The notes beneath the pieces were generated by a model, which had not been told where the DNA came from, did no database searches, and worked only from the letters and a program-made list of their open reading frames with translations. A stretch of 41,508 nt of DNA, taken from 2-01-FULL-50-23 sp964509695. Its GTDB lineage: Bacteria; Patescibacteriota; Microgenomatia; UBA1400; MFAQ01. Location of the stretch: contig CAZDXN010000008.1 of assembly GCA_964509695.1 (NCBI GenBank), positions 1 to 41,508 of the forward strand, given 5' to 3'. Shown one piece after another: positions 1 through 7,193 of the stretch. Numbering within the stretch: position 1 is the stretch's first letter; each line of letters opens with the position of its first letter. The position numbers and the translations under genes were made by a program.

Positions 1-1352
1 AACTTTTGTCGGTTGCCGGCGCTTATTGGCATGGAGATGAGAAAAATAAAATGTTGACTCGGCTTTATGGTACAGCGTTTGGATCTAAAGAGGAACTGGA
101 TAAGTATCTATGGCAGATAGATGAAGCGAAAAAAAGAGACCACCGAAAACTTGGCCGCGAGCTGGATCTGTTCACTTTTTCTGATTTGGTGGGCCCCGGG
201 TTGCCACTTTATACCCCAAGGGGGGCATTTGTGAGGAGAAGTCTTACGGAATACATCGAATCACTGCAATCGGTACAAGGGTACACGCAGGTGTGGACGC
301 CCCAGATAGCCAAGGCGGAACTTTTTAAAACCAGCGGCCACTATGACAAATACAAAGGGGATATGTTTCAGGTCGTTAGCAATTACAGTGATGAGGAATT
401 TTTCCTGAAACCGATGAACTGTCCTCAACACACACAAATTTATGCGAGCCGACCAAGAAGCTATCGTGAACTGCCGCTTCGATTGACGGATTTTGCCATG
501 CTTTACCGAGATGAAAAGCCGGGTGAATTGTCTGGTTTGGCTCGGGTGCGAAGCTTTTCTCAGGATGATTGTCACGTTTTCTGTCGTGAGGACCAAGTGG
601 ATGAAGAGGTGGATAAAGCCTTGATGATGACAAAAAAGGTGATGGAGACTTTTGGTTTCAAGTACCGATATCGTCTGTCGACCAGAGATACTTCTCACCC
701 GGAAAAATATTTGGGAGACCCGAAAGTTTGGGACAAATTGGAATCTTGGGCGGTCGAAATTATGAAAAGAAATAATATCGAGTACTATGATGGTCCCGGC
801 GAAGCGGCCTTTTATGGTCCGAAGATGGACTTGATGGCAACGGATGCGTTGGGTCGTGAATGGCAGTTGTCTACTGTTCAGATCGACATGGTTCAACCGG
901 CTAGATTTGGTTTGACCTATACTGATAAGGATGGTTCATCAAAGGTACCGGTGATGATTCATCGAGCGATAGTTGGCTCACCAGAGCGATTTATGATGGT
1001 ACTGATCGAGCATTATGCTGGTGTCTTTCCGCTTTGGTTGGCACCAACTCAAGTATCGATTTTGCCTGTTTCCGAAAAAGTCACGGAATATTCTGAAAAG
1101 ATTAATTCGGAACTAAAGGCAAACGGTGTTCGGGTCGAATTGGTGACAGACGCTGATAGTCTGGGAAAGAAAATTAGAAACACCGAAGCAAAAAAAATCC
1201 CATATATGCTGGTTGTGGGGGAGAAAGAGGCCGCTGAAAACAAAGTTTCGGTGCGACATCAAGGCCAAAGAGATCTGGGGGTGATGGAGCTACCAGCTTT
1301 CATTGGGAGGATCAAAAAAGAAATTGAGGAAAAGGCACAAGGAGGTGGGTAG
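1..1352 (+). CDS. thrS: Threonyl-tRNA synthetase, 5' end cut by the window
   Basis: Charges tRNA-Thr with threonine. The frame is already open at the first base (LLSVAGAYWHGDEKN), so any N-terminal TGS and editing domains lie outside the window; the TTG at base 6 is not the real start. Visible are the class II catalytic core and the C-terminal anticodon-binding domain. Motif 2 reads YRDEKPGELSGLARVRSF. The zinc ligands are Cys in MNCPQH, His in DDCHVFC and His in the motif 3 region IHRAIVGSPERF. The anticodon domain begins near LAPTQVSILPV. The gene ends one base before the ATG of the HAD phosphatase, whose ribosome site lies in its last codons, so the two are probably co-transcribed. Confidence 0.96.
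   Translation, partial: LLSVAGAYWHGDEKNKMLTRLYGTAFGSKEELDKYLWQIDEAKKRDHRKLGRELDLFTFSDLVGPGLPLYTPRGAFVRRSLTEYIESLQSVQGYTQVWTPQIAKAELFKTSGHYDKYKGDMFQVVSNYSDEEFFLKPMNCPQHTQIYASRPRSYRELPLRLTDFAMLYRDEKPGELSGLARVRSFSQDDCHVFCREDQVDEEVDKALMMTKKVMETFGFKYRYRLSTRDTSHPEKYLGDPKVWDKLESWAVEIMKRNNIEYYDGPGEAAFYGPKMDLMATDALGREWQLSTVQIDMVQPARFGLTYTDKDGSSKVPVMIHRAIVGSPERFMMVLIEHYAGVFPLWLAPTQVSILPVSEKVTEYSEKINSELKANGVRVELVTDADSLGKKIRNTEAKKIPYMLVVGEKEAAENKVSVRHQGQRDLGVMELPAFIGRIKKEIEEKAQGGG
1341..1346 (+). promoter_or_regulatory. Shine-Dalgarno site of the HAD phosphatase gene
   Basis: GGAGGT lies 7 bases before the ATG at 1354 and matches the anti-SD CACCTCC at the 3' end of the 16S gene in this window. It decides the start: an in-frame upstream start at 1303 would give 17 extra residues inside thrS. 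It also shows that internal operon genes use SD initiation here. Confidence 0.8.
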
Positions 1353-1353
1353 G

Positions 1354-1998
1354 ATGAAGTTTGATACGGTGGTTTTTGATGTCGATAGTACACTGGTGTC
1401 TATCGAAGGGCTAGATTATTTGGCTTCATTAAAGGGAAAAGAAAGAGAGGTTTCTGCGATAACTAAATTTGCCATGAATGGGGATATTTCAATGCGGGAA
1501 GCAATGATGGATAAGATGGCGGTTATTTCCCCATCGATTTCTGACCTCGTGAAGATGGGGAAAGCGTACGTAAAAAATATAGTGGTTGGCGTCCCTGAAA
1601 CGATAAATATTCTAAAACAGAACGATATATCAGTTTGGATCATGACGGGTAATTTCCAACCGGGGGTGGGTATTTTAGCAAAATATTTAGGTATCAAGCC
1701 GGAAAATGTAGTTACAAATACGATTACTCACAAACCAGAGGGAGCATTTTTGTCATTCGATCCTAACCATCCACTGTCTAATAGCGGAGGAAAAAAAGTT
1801 ATGATCGAAAAATATAAAGCACAACTCGGACGAATTTGCTTCATAGGTGACGGAAGTACAGATTTGGATACTCAAGATGTGGTTGATAGATTTATCGGTT
1901 TTGGTGGTGTCGTCAGGAGATCACATATCGAAGATAAGTCAAACTTCTATGTCAGCGATCCAGATATGAGGTCAATACTGAAATTTGTTTTTACTTAA
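1354..1998 (+). CDS. HAD-family phosphatase, phosphoserine-phosphatase-like
   Basis: A 214-residue cytoplasmic hydrolase of the haloacid dehalogenase superfamily. Motif I is FDVDSTL at residues 6-12 (nucleophile and acid/base Asp). Motif II is IMTGN near residue 95. The motif III lysine lies in KKVMIEKYK, and motif IV is FIGDGSTDLD. Length and motif spacing fit SerB-type phosphatases, but the cap region is too divergent to fix the substrate; phosphoserine is a family-based guess. A strong SD and a one-base gap to thrS suggest translational coupling. The preferred ATG places motif I at the usual distance from the N-terminus. Confidence 0.85.
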   Translation: MKFDTVVFDVDSTLVSIEGLDYLASLKGKEREVSAITKFAMNGDISMREAMMDKMAVISPSISDLVKMGKAYVKNIVVGVPETINILKQNDISVWIMTGNFQPGVGILAKYLGIKPENVVTNTITHKPEGAFLSFDPNHPLSNSGGKKVMIEKYKAQLGRICFIGDGSTDLDTQDVVDRFIGFGGVVRRSHIEDKSNFYVSDPDMRSILKFVFT

Positions 1999-2005
1999 TA
2001 ATTGG

Positions 2006-2028
2006 CCTGCAAGGCCAGGCCTTGCAGG
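2006..2028 (+). repeat. Perfect palindrome, CAAGGCC family
   Basis: An 11-base arm CCTGCAAGGCC, one A, then the exact complement. The CAAGGCC core recurs as a palindrome at 37828-37842. It sits just after the HAD phosphatase stop codon. It has no T-run, so it is a poor intrinsic terminator. Confidence 0.75.
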
Positions 2029-2074
2029 GGAGGTCTCACTCTCCGCAGTACTCCACCCAGTTCGAGTACGAACA

Positions 2075-2099
2075 TCCCTCCTCTAATCTAGAGGAGGGA
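2075..2099 (+). repeat. Hairpin TCCCTCCTCTA-n3, upstream of lysS
   Basis: Two 11-base complementary arms around the loop ATC. A very similar hairpin precedes the rel gene at 3690-3712, and a related one lies inside mnmA at 26332-26354, so this is a mobile palindrome family. It ends 8 bases before the lysS -10 box and covers the -35 position. Confidence 0.75.
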
Positions 2100-2106
2100 A
2101 ACAGGG

Positions 2107-2112
2107 TAGAAT
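2107..2112 (+). promoter_or_regulatory. -10 box of lysS, leaderless
   Basis: TAGAAT followed by 6 bases and then the ATG at 2119, so transcription would begin at or beside the start codon. There is no SD. No clear -35 is seen; a hairpin occupies that position. Confidence 0.6.
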
Positions 2113-2118
2113 ATCAAT

Positions 2119-3603
2119 ATGGCTTCAAGAATAGATGAGATTATGGCGGATCGGAGGAAGAAGATGGAGGGACTGACGGCTCTGGGGATCGAGCTGTTTC
2201 CGGGGAGAAGCCAAAAAGATATCGCCAATGGAGAGGTGGTCAATAACTTCGCTAAATACGAAGGGAAAAGTTTTTATTTGACTGGAAGAATCATTGCTTG
2301 GCGAGAACATGGCAAACTAATTTTTGGCCAGATCCTCGACCAATCGGGAAAGATTCAACTATTCATTCGAGGGGATGAATTGGAACCAACGAATAAAACA
2401 AAGCAGACGATCGGATTTGGCGATCTTCATCTTCTGGATGTTGGGGATTTTGTTCAAGTCTTTGGAGAAATAGTCAAAACCAAAACCGAGGAAATTTCAG
2501 TGCTGGTAAAACAAATAAAGTTGCTGACAAAATCGCTACGACCCTTGCCGGAGAAATGGGTAGGACTAAAAGATGCGGAGACTGCCTTTCGGAAGAGATA
2601 TCTCGATTTGTTGATGAATCCAGAAAAGAAAGAAAGATTCGAACGAAAGGCGAGATTTTGGGAGGTTAGCAGAAAGTTTATGAAGGAACATGGTTTTATC
2701 GAAGTGGAAACGCCTGTATTGGAGAGCACTACTGGTGGAGCTGATGCTAGGCCATTTGTCACCCACATGAACTCACTCGACCAGGACTTTTATTTGCGGA
2801 TATCAACCGAACTTCACCAGAAAAGACTATTGGCCGCAGGGTTTGAAAAGATATATACCTTGGCACCCAATTTTCGAAATGAAGGAATGGATGATAATCA
2901 TATGCCAGAATATTATCAGTTGGAGTGGTATTGGGCTTATGCTGATTACAAAATGGGTATGGAGTTTATTAAGGAAATGTACCGTTATATTGTCAAGGAA
3001 GTCTATGGACGAACGAAATTTACTAGTCGAGGTATGACTTACGATTTGGCGGATGAATGGGGAGAAATAGATTATGCCATAGTGATTAAAGAAAAGTTGG
3101 GAATTGATATCTTTAGAAGTACCGATGGGGCGATGATGAAGGTAGTCAAGGCGAAGGGATTGAAACTGGCGGGGGACATCAATCGGGCGAGATTGATTGA
3201 CAACCTCTGGAAGCTGATTCGGAAAGAAATTGCCGGTCCGGCCTTTCTAATTAATGAGCCGAAGTTCATGTCACCGTTGGCAAAAAGTAAAACTGAAGAT
3301 CCTGAGATAACTGAGCGTTTTCATGTAATCATAGCCGGTACGGAGCTTGGTAACGGATATTCAGAGCTAAATGATCCTGTCGACCAAAGATCTCGATTCG
3401 AAGTTCAACAAAAAGCCCGTGAAGGAGGTGACGAAGAAAGTCAAATGATGGATTCAGATTTTGTGGAAATGCTTGAATATGGCATGCCGCCTACTTGCGG
3501 CTGGGGTCATTCAGAGAGTTTGTTCTGGAACCTTGAAGATATTTCCGGCCGGGAGGGGGTGTTGTTTCCACCGATGAGAAAGAATGTCATCGCGAGGGAA
3601 TGA
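2119..3603 (+). CDS. lysS: Lysyl-tRNA synthetase, class II
   Basis: A 494-residue enzyme that charges tRNA-Lys. The N-terminal OB-fold anticodon domain (about residues 50-150; FYLTGRIIAWREHGKLIF) is followed by the class II core: motif 1 around HGFIEVETPVLESTTGGADA and motif 2 around FRNEGMDDNHMPEYYQLEWY. The C-terminal motif 3 region is odd. After PPTCGWG it reads HSESLFW, with Ser467 (AGT at 3517) where a class II motif 3 arginine would be expected. The last residues (NVIARE) and the stop codon are encoded by a REP-like repeat. The start follows from a TAGAAT box 6 bases upstream. Confidence 0.95.
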   Translation: MASRIDEIMADRRKKMEGLTALGIELFPGRSQKDIANGEVVNNFAKYEGKSFYLTGRIIAWREHGKLIFGQILDQSGKIQLFIRGDELEPTNKTKQTIGFGDLHLLDVGDFVQVFGEIVKTKTEEISVLVKQIKLLTKSLRPLPEKWVGLKDAETAFRKRYLDLLMNPEKKERFERKARFWEVSRKFMKEHGFIEVETPVLESTTGGADARPFVTHMNSLDQDFYLRISTELHQKRLLAAGFEKIYTLAPNFRNEGMDDNHMPEYYQLEWYWAYADYKMGMEFIKEMYRYIVKEVYGRTKFTSRGMTYDLADEWGEIDYAIVIKEKLGIDIFRSTDGAMMKVVKAKGLKLAGDINRARLIDNLWKLIRKEIAGPAFLINEPKFMSPLAKSKTEDPEITERFHVIIAGTELGNGYSELNDPVDQRSRFEVQQKAREGGDEESQMMDSDFVEMLEYGMPPTCGWGHSESLFWNLEDISGREGVLFPPMRKNVIARE

Positions 3604-3657
3604 AATGACCGCGGCGATCCAGATGGATTGCTTCGAGGCGAAGCCCCTCGCAATGAC
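3586..3657 (+). repeat. REP/MITE-like element overlapping the lysS 3' end
   Basis: 72 bp with 13-base imperfect terminal inverted repeats: GTCATCGCGAGGG at the left and CCCTCGCAATGAC at the right, one mismatch. The inner part, GATTGCTTCGAGGCGAAGCC, is typical of REP-like palindromes widespread in bacteria. The left end supplies the last lysS codons. Confidence 0.75.
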
Positions 3658-3689
3658 GCAAGAACTCCTCTTTGTCTGAATACAGGCAT

Positions 3690-3712
3690 TTCTCCTCTAG
3701 TCTAGAGGAGAA
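3690..3712 (+). repeat. Hairpin TTCTCCTCTA-n3, upstream of rel
   Basis: Ten-base complementary arms around GTC, the same family as 2075-2099. It lies 23 bases before the TAGAAT box of the rel gene. Confidence 0.75.
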
Positions 3713-3735
3713 TAACAAGGTCGAAGTATTTGTAG

Positions 3736-3741
3736 TAGAAT
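3736..3741 (+). promoter_or_regulatory. -10 box of the rel gene
   Basis: TAGAAT, 11 bases before the ATG at 3753, giving a predicted leader of only a few bases. It supports 3753 as the start over the in-frame TTG at 3672. Confidence 0.55.
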
Positions 3742-3752
3742 CTGTTGCCAAG

Positions 3753-5561
3753 ATGGCAAGACAGGAAGAACTCAAGTATCCGAGGAGTAGGGAGGAGTTT
3801 CCGTTTTGGTCCGAGAGGATTCAGAAAGCTTTTGAAGTTGGACAAAAGGCTCATGAGGGACAGACTAGAAAAACTACCGGTGAGCCGTATTTCAACCATT
3901 GTGTAGCAGTGGCGGGAATTATCGAGTCCTGGGTTTTTGTCAAAGAGAGCCGGTTCGTCGAAGACTTGATCTGTGCGGCCTTGCTTCATGACGCGGTGGA
4001 GGATACCGAGCTGACTTTGGCGGATATCCGAAAGATGTTCGGGGAGGAAGTAGCCTTTTTGGTCGATGGGGTGTCTAAATTTAAATCGGAGGGGTTGGAG
4101 GGAAGCGACCATGAAACGATAAAAAAGGTTTTGGAAGGATATTTTGTCGACCCACGAGTGGTGATCCTAAAGTTGGCCGACAGAATTCACAATATGGAGA
4201 CTTTGGGTGGTATGCCGTTGGAAAAGCAGGGACCGAAAGCTTGGGAGACAGAGGAGATTTACGCCAGATTGGCCGAGGCCTTGGGAATGTGGGAAGTAAT
4301 GAGGATTCTCAAGGATGCGGCGTTTCCCTTCCGATTCCCAAAGAGGTTTGAAGAGGTAAAAGGCATGATGGATCGGGATTTGCGAAGAAATGAGGGTTAT
4401 ATTCAGGGATTGCAGAACATGATCCAGGGCTTTGCTGATGGAGCAGAGATAGATTGTTTGATTGGTCACAGGTTGGCTGGTTTGCGACAGATAGATCAAA
4501 AGAGGAGAAAGATGAATCGGCTGATGAGTGAAAGCGGCTATGAAGAAGTGAGTGACGTGATGAGTATCGGGGTTACTGTCGATACGCTGGATGATTGCTA
4601 TCGGATGTTGGGAGTATTAAGGCGAAAATTGGGATATAGATTGGATTCCAGCCGGGCGGTGGATATGATTGCGTATCCGGCCGATAATGGTTACAAGGCT
4701 CTAAAGGAGGTGGTCGATCTGGGTTTCGGGGCGGTTGAAATCGTGATAATGACCAGAGAAATGGAAGAGTTTAATAACTGGGGGGTGGTGAGTCTAATTA
4801 GAAATGGGGTAGAGGATTTGTCCGGATTTAGAATGAAAATAGTTTTCACTCCTGATGGCGAGATTCGAGTGCTACCGTTGGCGGCGACCGGCTGGGACGT
4901 GGCGACGGCGATAAACCCGGAACTAGTTAAAAGGATGACGGCGATAATTGTCGATGAGAAAAACTATCTGCCGAGCAACCAAGTTCCTCACGCCAGTGTG
5001 GTTAGGGTGGTAGCTGATAGAGTTGGGGCTTATCTGAAAGATAGAAGTTGGACGACAACAGCTATGCCAAAGACGAGAAGAATTTTGAAAGACGGAGTTC
5101 AAAGAGCGGAGTACGAAAATACGGTTGCGAGGGGCGTTTTGATGGCGAGAAATCTGCTCTCTAAGAGAGGGGTGCTGACTTTTGAGGATATCCGCAATGA
5201 GATAACCCCGAGATTGTCAGAGCTTGGGTGTAGAACAACAGGCGAGCTTCTTTTTGCCATCGGGGCGGGTGAGATTGATGAAAAGAGACTTGATGCTGTT
5301 CTTGATCATGGAAAGGTTAACAAGGAAACGCTGGGGTTGACAACGATATTGGTGCACGGAAGAAATGAGACATGGATTTTGGCACATTTGACGACGCTAA
5401 TTTCAAGTCTAGGGGGAAATATTGTTAGAAATGTTAACCACTATGATGGTGATATATTTGAGATTCGAATTGTGATTCGGGGATTGGGAAGGGAACAGGA
5501 AGAGGCGTTGCGAGAAGAACTCGGGAAGGATGGCAGATATTCCGAGGTGCTGGTAGTTTAA
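3753..5561 (+). CDS. RelA/SpoT homolog, probably (p)ppGpp hydrolase only
   Basis: A 602-residue long-type RSH protein. The N-terminal HD hydrolase domain looks intact: His in YFNHCVAVAG, His79-Asp80 in LLHDAVEDT, and Asp in KLADRIHNMET. The synthetase domain is recognisable by spacing (DCYRMLGVLRRKLGY, AYPADNGYKALK) but has lost key residues. The usual EIQIRT reads EIVIMT, and the conserved arginine after the first strand is missing (SIGVTV). A TGS-like stretch follows near ATGWDVATAINPE. A C-terminal ACT-type domain (ILVHGRNETWILAHLTTLIS) ends the protein. Its predicted role is breakdown of the stringent alarmone in the cytoplasm. It ends 4 bases into the convergent neighbour. Confidence 0.88.
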   Translation: MARQEELKYPRSREEFPFWSERIQKAFEVGQKAHEGQTRKTTGEPYFNHCVAVAGIIESWVFVKESRFVEDLICAALLHDAVEDTELTLADIRKMFGEEVAFLVDGVSKFKSEGLEGSDHETIKKVLEGYFVDPRVVILKLADRIHNMETLGGMPLEKQGPKAWETEEIYARLAEALGMWEVMRILKDAAFPFRFPKRFEEVKGMMDRDLRRNEGYIQGLQNMIQGFADGAEIDCLIGHRLAGLRQIDQKRRKMNRLMSESGYEEVSDVMSIGVTVDTLDDCYRMLGVLRRKLGYRLDSSRAVDMIAYPADNGYKALKEVVDLGFGAVEIVIMTREMEEFNNWGVVSLIRNGVEDLSGFRMKIVFTPDGEIRVLPLAATGWDVATAINPELVKRMTAIIVDEKNYLPSNQVPHASVVRVVADRVGAYLKDRSWTTTAMPKTRRILKDGVQRAEYENTVARGVLMARNLLSKRGVLTFEDIRNEITPRLSELGCRTTGELLFAIGAGEIDEKRLDAVLDHGKVNKETLGLTTILVHGRNETWILAHLTTLISSLGGNIVRNVNHYDGDIFEIRIVIRGLGREQEEALREELGKDGRYSEVLVV

Positions 5562-5971
5562 TTATTTAAACCGCATTGTTTCTTGATGGTTTCGACGAGG
5601 GTGGTGCAGAAAGCGTTGCTGGTTTCTTTTTTGACGGCGTCAATTTGAGTTTGGGCGGCTTGCCCTGCTTTTTGCTTGACCTCGTCAATGACAGAATTGG
5701 TCAGATTGGACAAATTAGTAGAATTCGACTGATTGGTTTCAGACGATGAATTGGCTGGGGCGGCATCGCTAGCGGGTTTGTTCGTGGGGATTTTGAGGTT
5801 TTCGGGGAGGAGGTTATTGGCTGTTTTTATGACGGGATCAAGAGCCTGGGTGCCTAAGACGGCTGGGTTGGATAGAAAGGGTTGTAAGGAAGGCTTGATG
5901 TGAGGGTAAAGTTTGTAGCCGCCAAAGACAAGGCCGGCCAGAAGAGCGATTCTGATGATGGAGGCGAACAT
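5558..5971 (-). CDS. Hypothetical membrane-anchored protein
   Basis: 137 residues, not recognised. A hydrophobic N-terminal segment (IIRIALLAGLVFGGYKL, residues 5-21) is probably an uncleaved anchor or signal. A low-complexity linker rich in Asn, Ser and Thr follows (residues 67-95) and is partly encoded by a short-period repeat. The C-terminal helix has two cysteines (AFCTTLVETIKKQCG) that could pair. The start is supported by TAAACT 6 bases upstream. It is the most downstream gene of the minus-strand cell-wall block but has its own -10 box. Confidence 0.6.
   Translation of the reverse strand: MFASIIRIALLAGLVFGGYKLYPHIKPSLQPFLSNPAVLGTQALDPVIKTANNLLPENLKIPTNKPASDAAPANSSSETNQSNSTNLSNLTNSVIDEVKQKAGQAAQTQIDAVKKETSNAFCTTLVETIKKQCGLNN
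5695..5742 (+). repeat. Degenerate short-period repeat (ATTGG/CAAATTAG type)
   Basis: Repeats of the type GATTGGACAAATTAG, translated on the minus strand as the Asn/Ser/Thr linker of the hypothetical protein. Similar tracts occur at 13388-13440 and 13864-13896. Confidence 0.55.
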
Positions 5972-5972
5972 A

Positions 5973-6007
5973 GTGTCAGTTTACAGCTATCAGTCATCAG
6001 CTGCCAG
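5973..6007 (+). repeat. Degenerate CAGTCATCAGCTG-type repeat
   Basis: Short-period repeat of GTCAGTT/ATCAGCTGC units between the murE-like and 5971 genes. It contains the -10 box of the 5971 gene. Similar tracts lie inside mnmA (25299) and dus (40663). Confidence 0.55.
5978..5983 (-). promoter_or_regulatory. -10 box of the 5971 gene, leaderless
   Basis: TAAACT on the minus strand, 6 bases before the ATG. Confidence 0.45.
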
Positions 6008-7193
6008 TAAAGATGGCTTTTTTGACGGCCTTCTGGTCCGACCAGGGAAATTCGGCTGTACCAAAGCAGATTGATTTCTCGTGACCCTTCCCGGTGATGA
6101 CTACAATATCGTTGATTTTGGCAAGTCTTACAGCCAAATTTATTGCTTTTTGTCTATCATCTTTCCGGATTATTTTTGGGCTTGGGGAGGGTGTTCTTGA
6201 GGTAATCTGTCGGAAAATGTCGGCGACTCTTTCTGTTCTCGGATCTTCGGCAGTGATGATGACTAAGCTGGCTAATTGATGAGCGATCCTTCCCATCAAT
6301 GGTCGTTTTTGGTGATCACGGAGACCGGCGCAACCGAAAACGAGGATCAGGTTTTTGTTTTTGGGTAGTTCTTTGTTGAGTTGGATCAGTAACTGACTTA
6401 GGGCGTTTGGGGTGTGGGCAAAGTCGATAATGACACGAAATTTTTGTCCTAACTTAATTTCTTCGCGGCGACCAGTGACACCCTTGAAAGTTTTGATGAC
6501 TTCTTTGATGACCACGTTTGAGACACCATATATTTTCGCTACAGAAGTCGCGGCTGCGATGTTGTAAAGATTGTATGAACCTATTAAAAAGGGGCTGGTA
6601 TTTGTTGTTTTTGACTTGGTATAGGAAATAATTTTTGCCTTCTTGGCACTACCCTTGAAATAATTAAATGAGGGGTCGTCTCGATTTAAGACGGCGTATT
6701 TAGTCTGATGAAAGAGCTTCATTTTCGTATTGCGGTAGTTTTCAAAAGAACCGTGATAGTCTAAGTGCTCCGAGGTGACGTTGGTTACCACGGCTGTTTC
6801 AAACCAGATACCGACTAGCCGATTTTGATCGAGCCCGTGAGAAGTTATTTCTAGAACAACGTGGGTAAACCCGAGCCCTTTTATTTTCCGAAGCAGTGGT
6901 TGAAGAGAGCGAGAGTCTGGGTTGGTAACGTGGAAGCCGGTATCAATTTTTTTGTTGCCAACAAATGCCCCAACGCTTGAAATGAGAGCTACTTTTATTT
7001 TGCTCCGTTTAAGAAATTCGTAAATCAGATGACTGGTGGTGGTTTTTCCGTCCGTCCCGGTCACACCGATGACAGTTAAATATTTACTTGGCCAGCCACT
7101 AGTCGCGACAAGAAACCAACCGACAACTAAATGGTAGTAGTTGATTAGTCTCTGGAATCGGCGTTTTGCCCGGTTTACATTAAAGCTAAACAT
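5997..7193 (-). CDS. murE: MurE-like Mur ligase lacking the N-terminal domain
   Basis: A 398-residue ATP-dependent amino-acid ligase, predicted to add the third residue to UDP-MurNAc-dipeptide in the cytoplasm. The P-loop GVTGTDGKTTTSHL lies near residue 43, about 70 residues earlier than in typical MurE (near 500 aa), so the usual UDP-binding N-terminal domain is missing. MurE-type landmarks are the substrate-loop region TNPDSRSL, the central-domain TNVTSEHLDYHGSFENY and the C-terminal TAEDPRTE, which corresponds to the DNPR-like segment that senses the added amino acid. That segment does not settle between lysine and diaminopimelate. ATG 7193 is preferred over TTG 7229; it overlaps mraY by 19 bases, indicating coupling. 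Confidence 0.85.
   Translation of the reverse strand: MFSFNVNRAKRRFQRLINYYHLVVGWFLVATSGWPSKYLTVIGVTGTDGKTTTSHLIYEFLKRSKIKVALISSVGAFVGNKKIDTGFHVTNPDSRSLQPLLRKIKGLGFTHVVLEITSHGLDQNRLVGIWFETAVVTNVTSEHLDYHGSFENYRNTKMKLFHQTKYAVLNRDDPSFNYFKGSAKKAKIISYTKSKTTNTSPFLIGSYNLYNIAAATSVAKIYGVSNVVIKEVIKTFKGVTGRREEIKLGQKFRVIIDFAHTPNALSQLLIQLNKELPKNKNLILVFGCAGLRDHQKRPLMGRIAHQLASLVIITAEDPRTERVADIFRQITSRTPSPSPKIIRKDDRQKAINLAVRLAKINDIVVITGKGHEKSICFGTAEFPWSDQKAVKKAIFTGS

Noticed and set aside
261..896. 211-residue minus-strand reading frame inside thrS
   Set aside because: It is the antisense of strongly conserved ThrRS motifs and has no recognisable protein features or -10/SD signal.
2006..2028. Palindrome as an intrinsic terminator of thrS-HAD
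   Set aside because: No T-run follows and the same palindrome core occurs inside a coding region at 37828.
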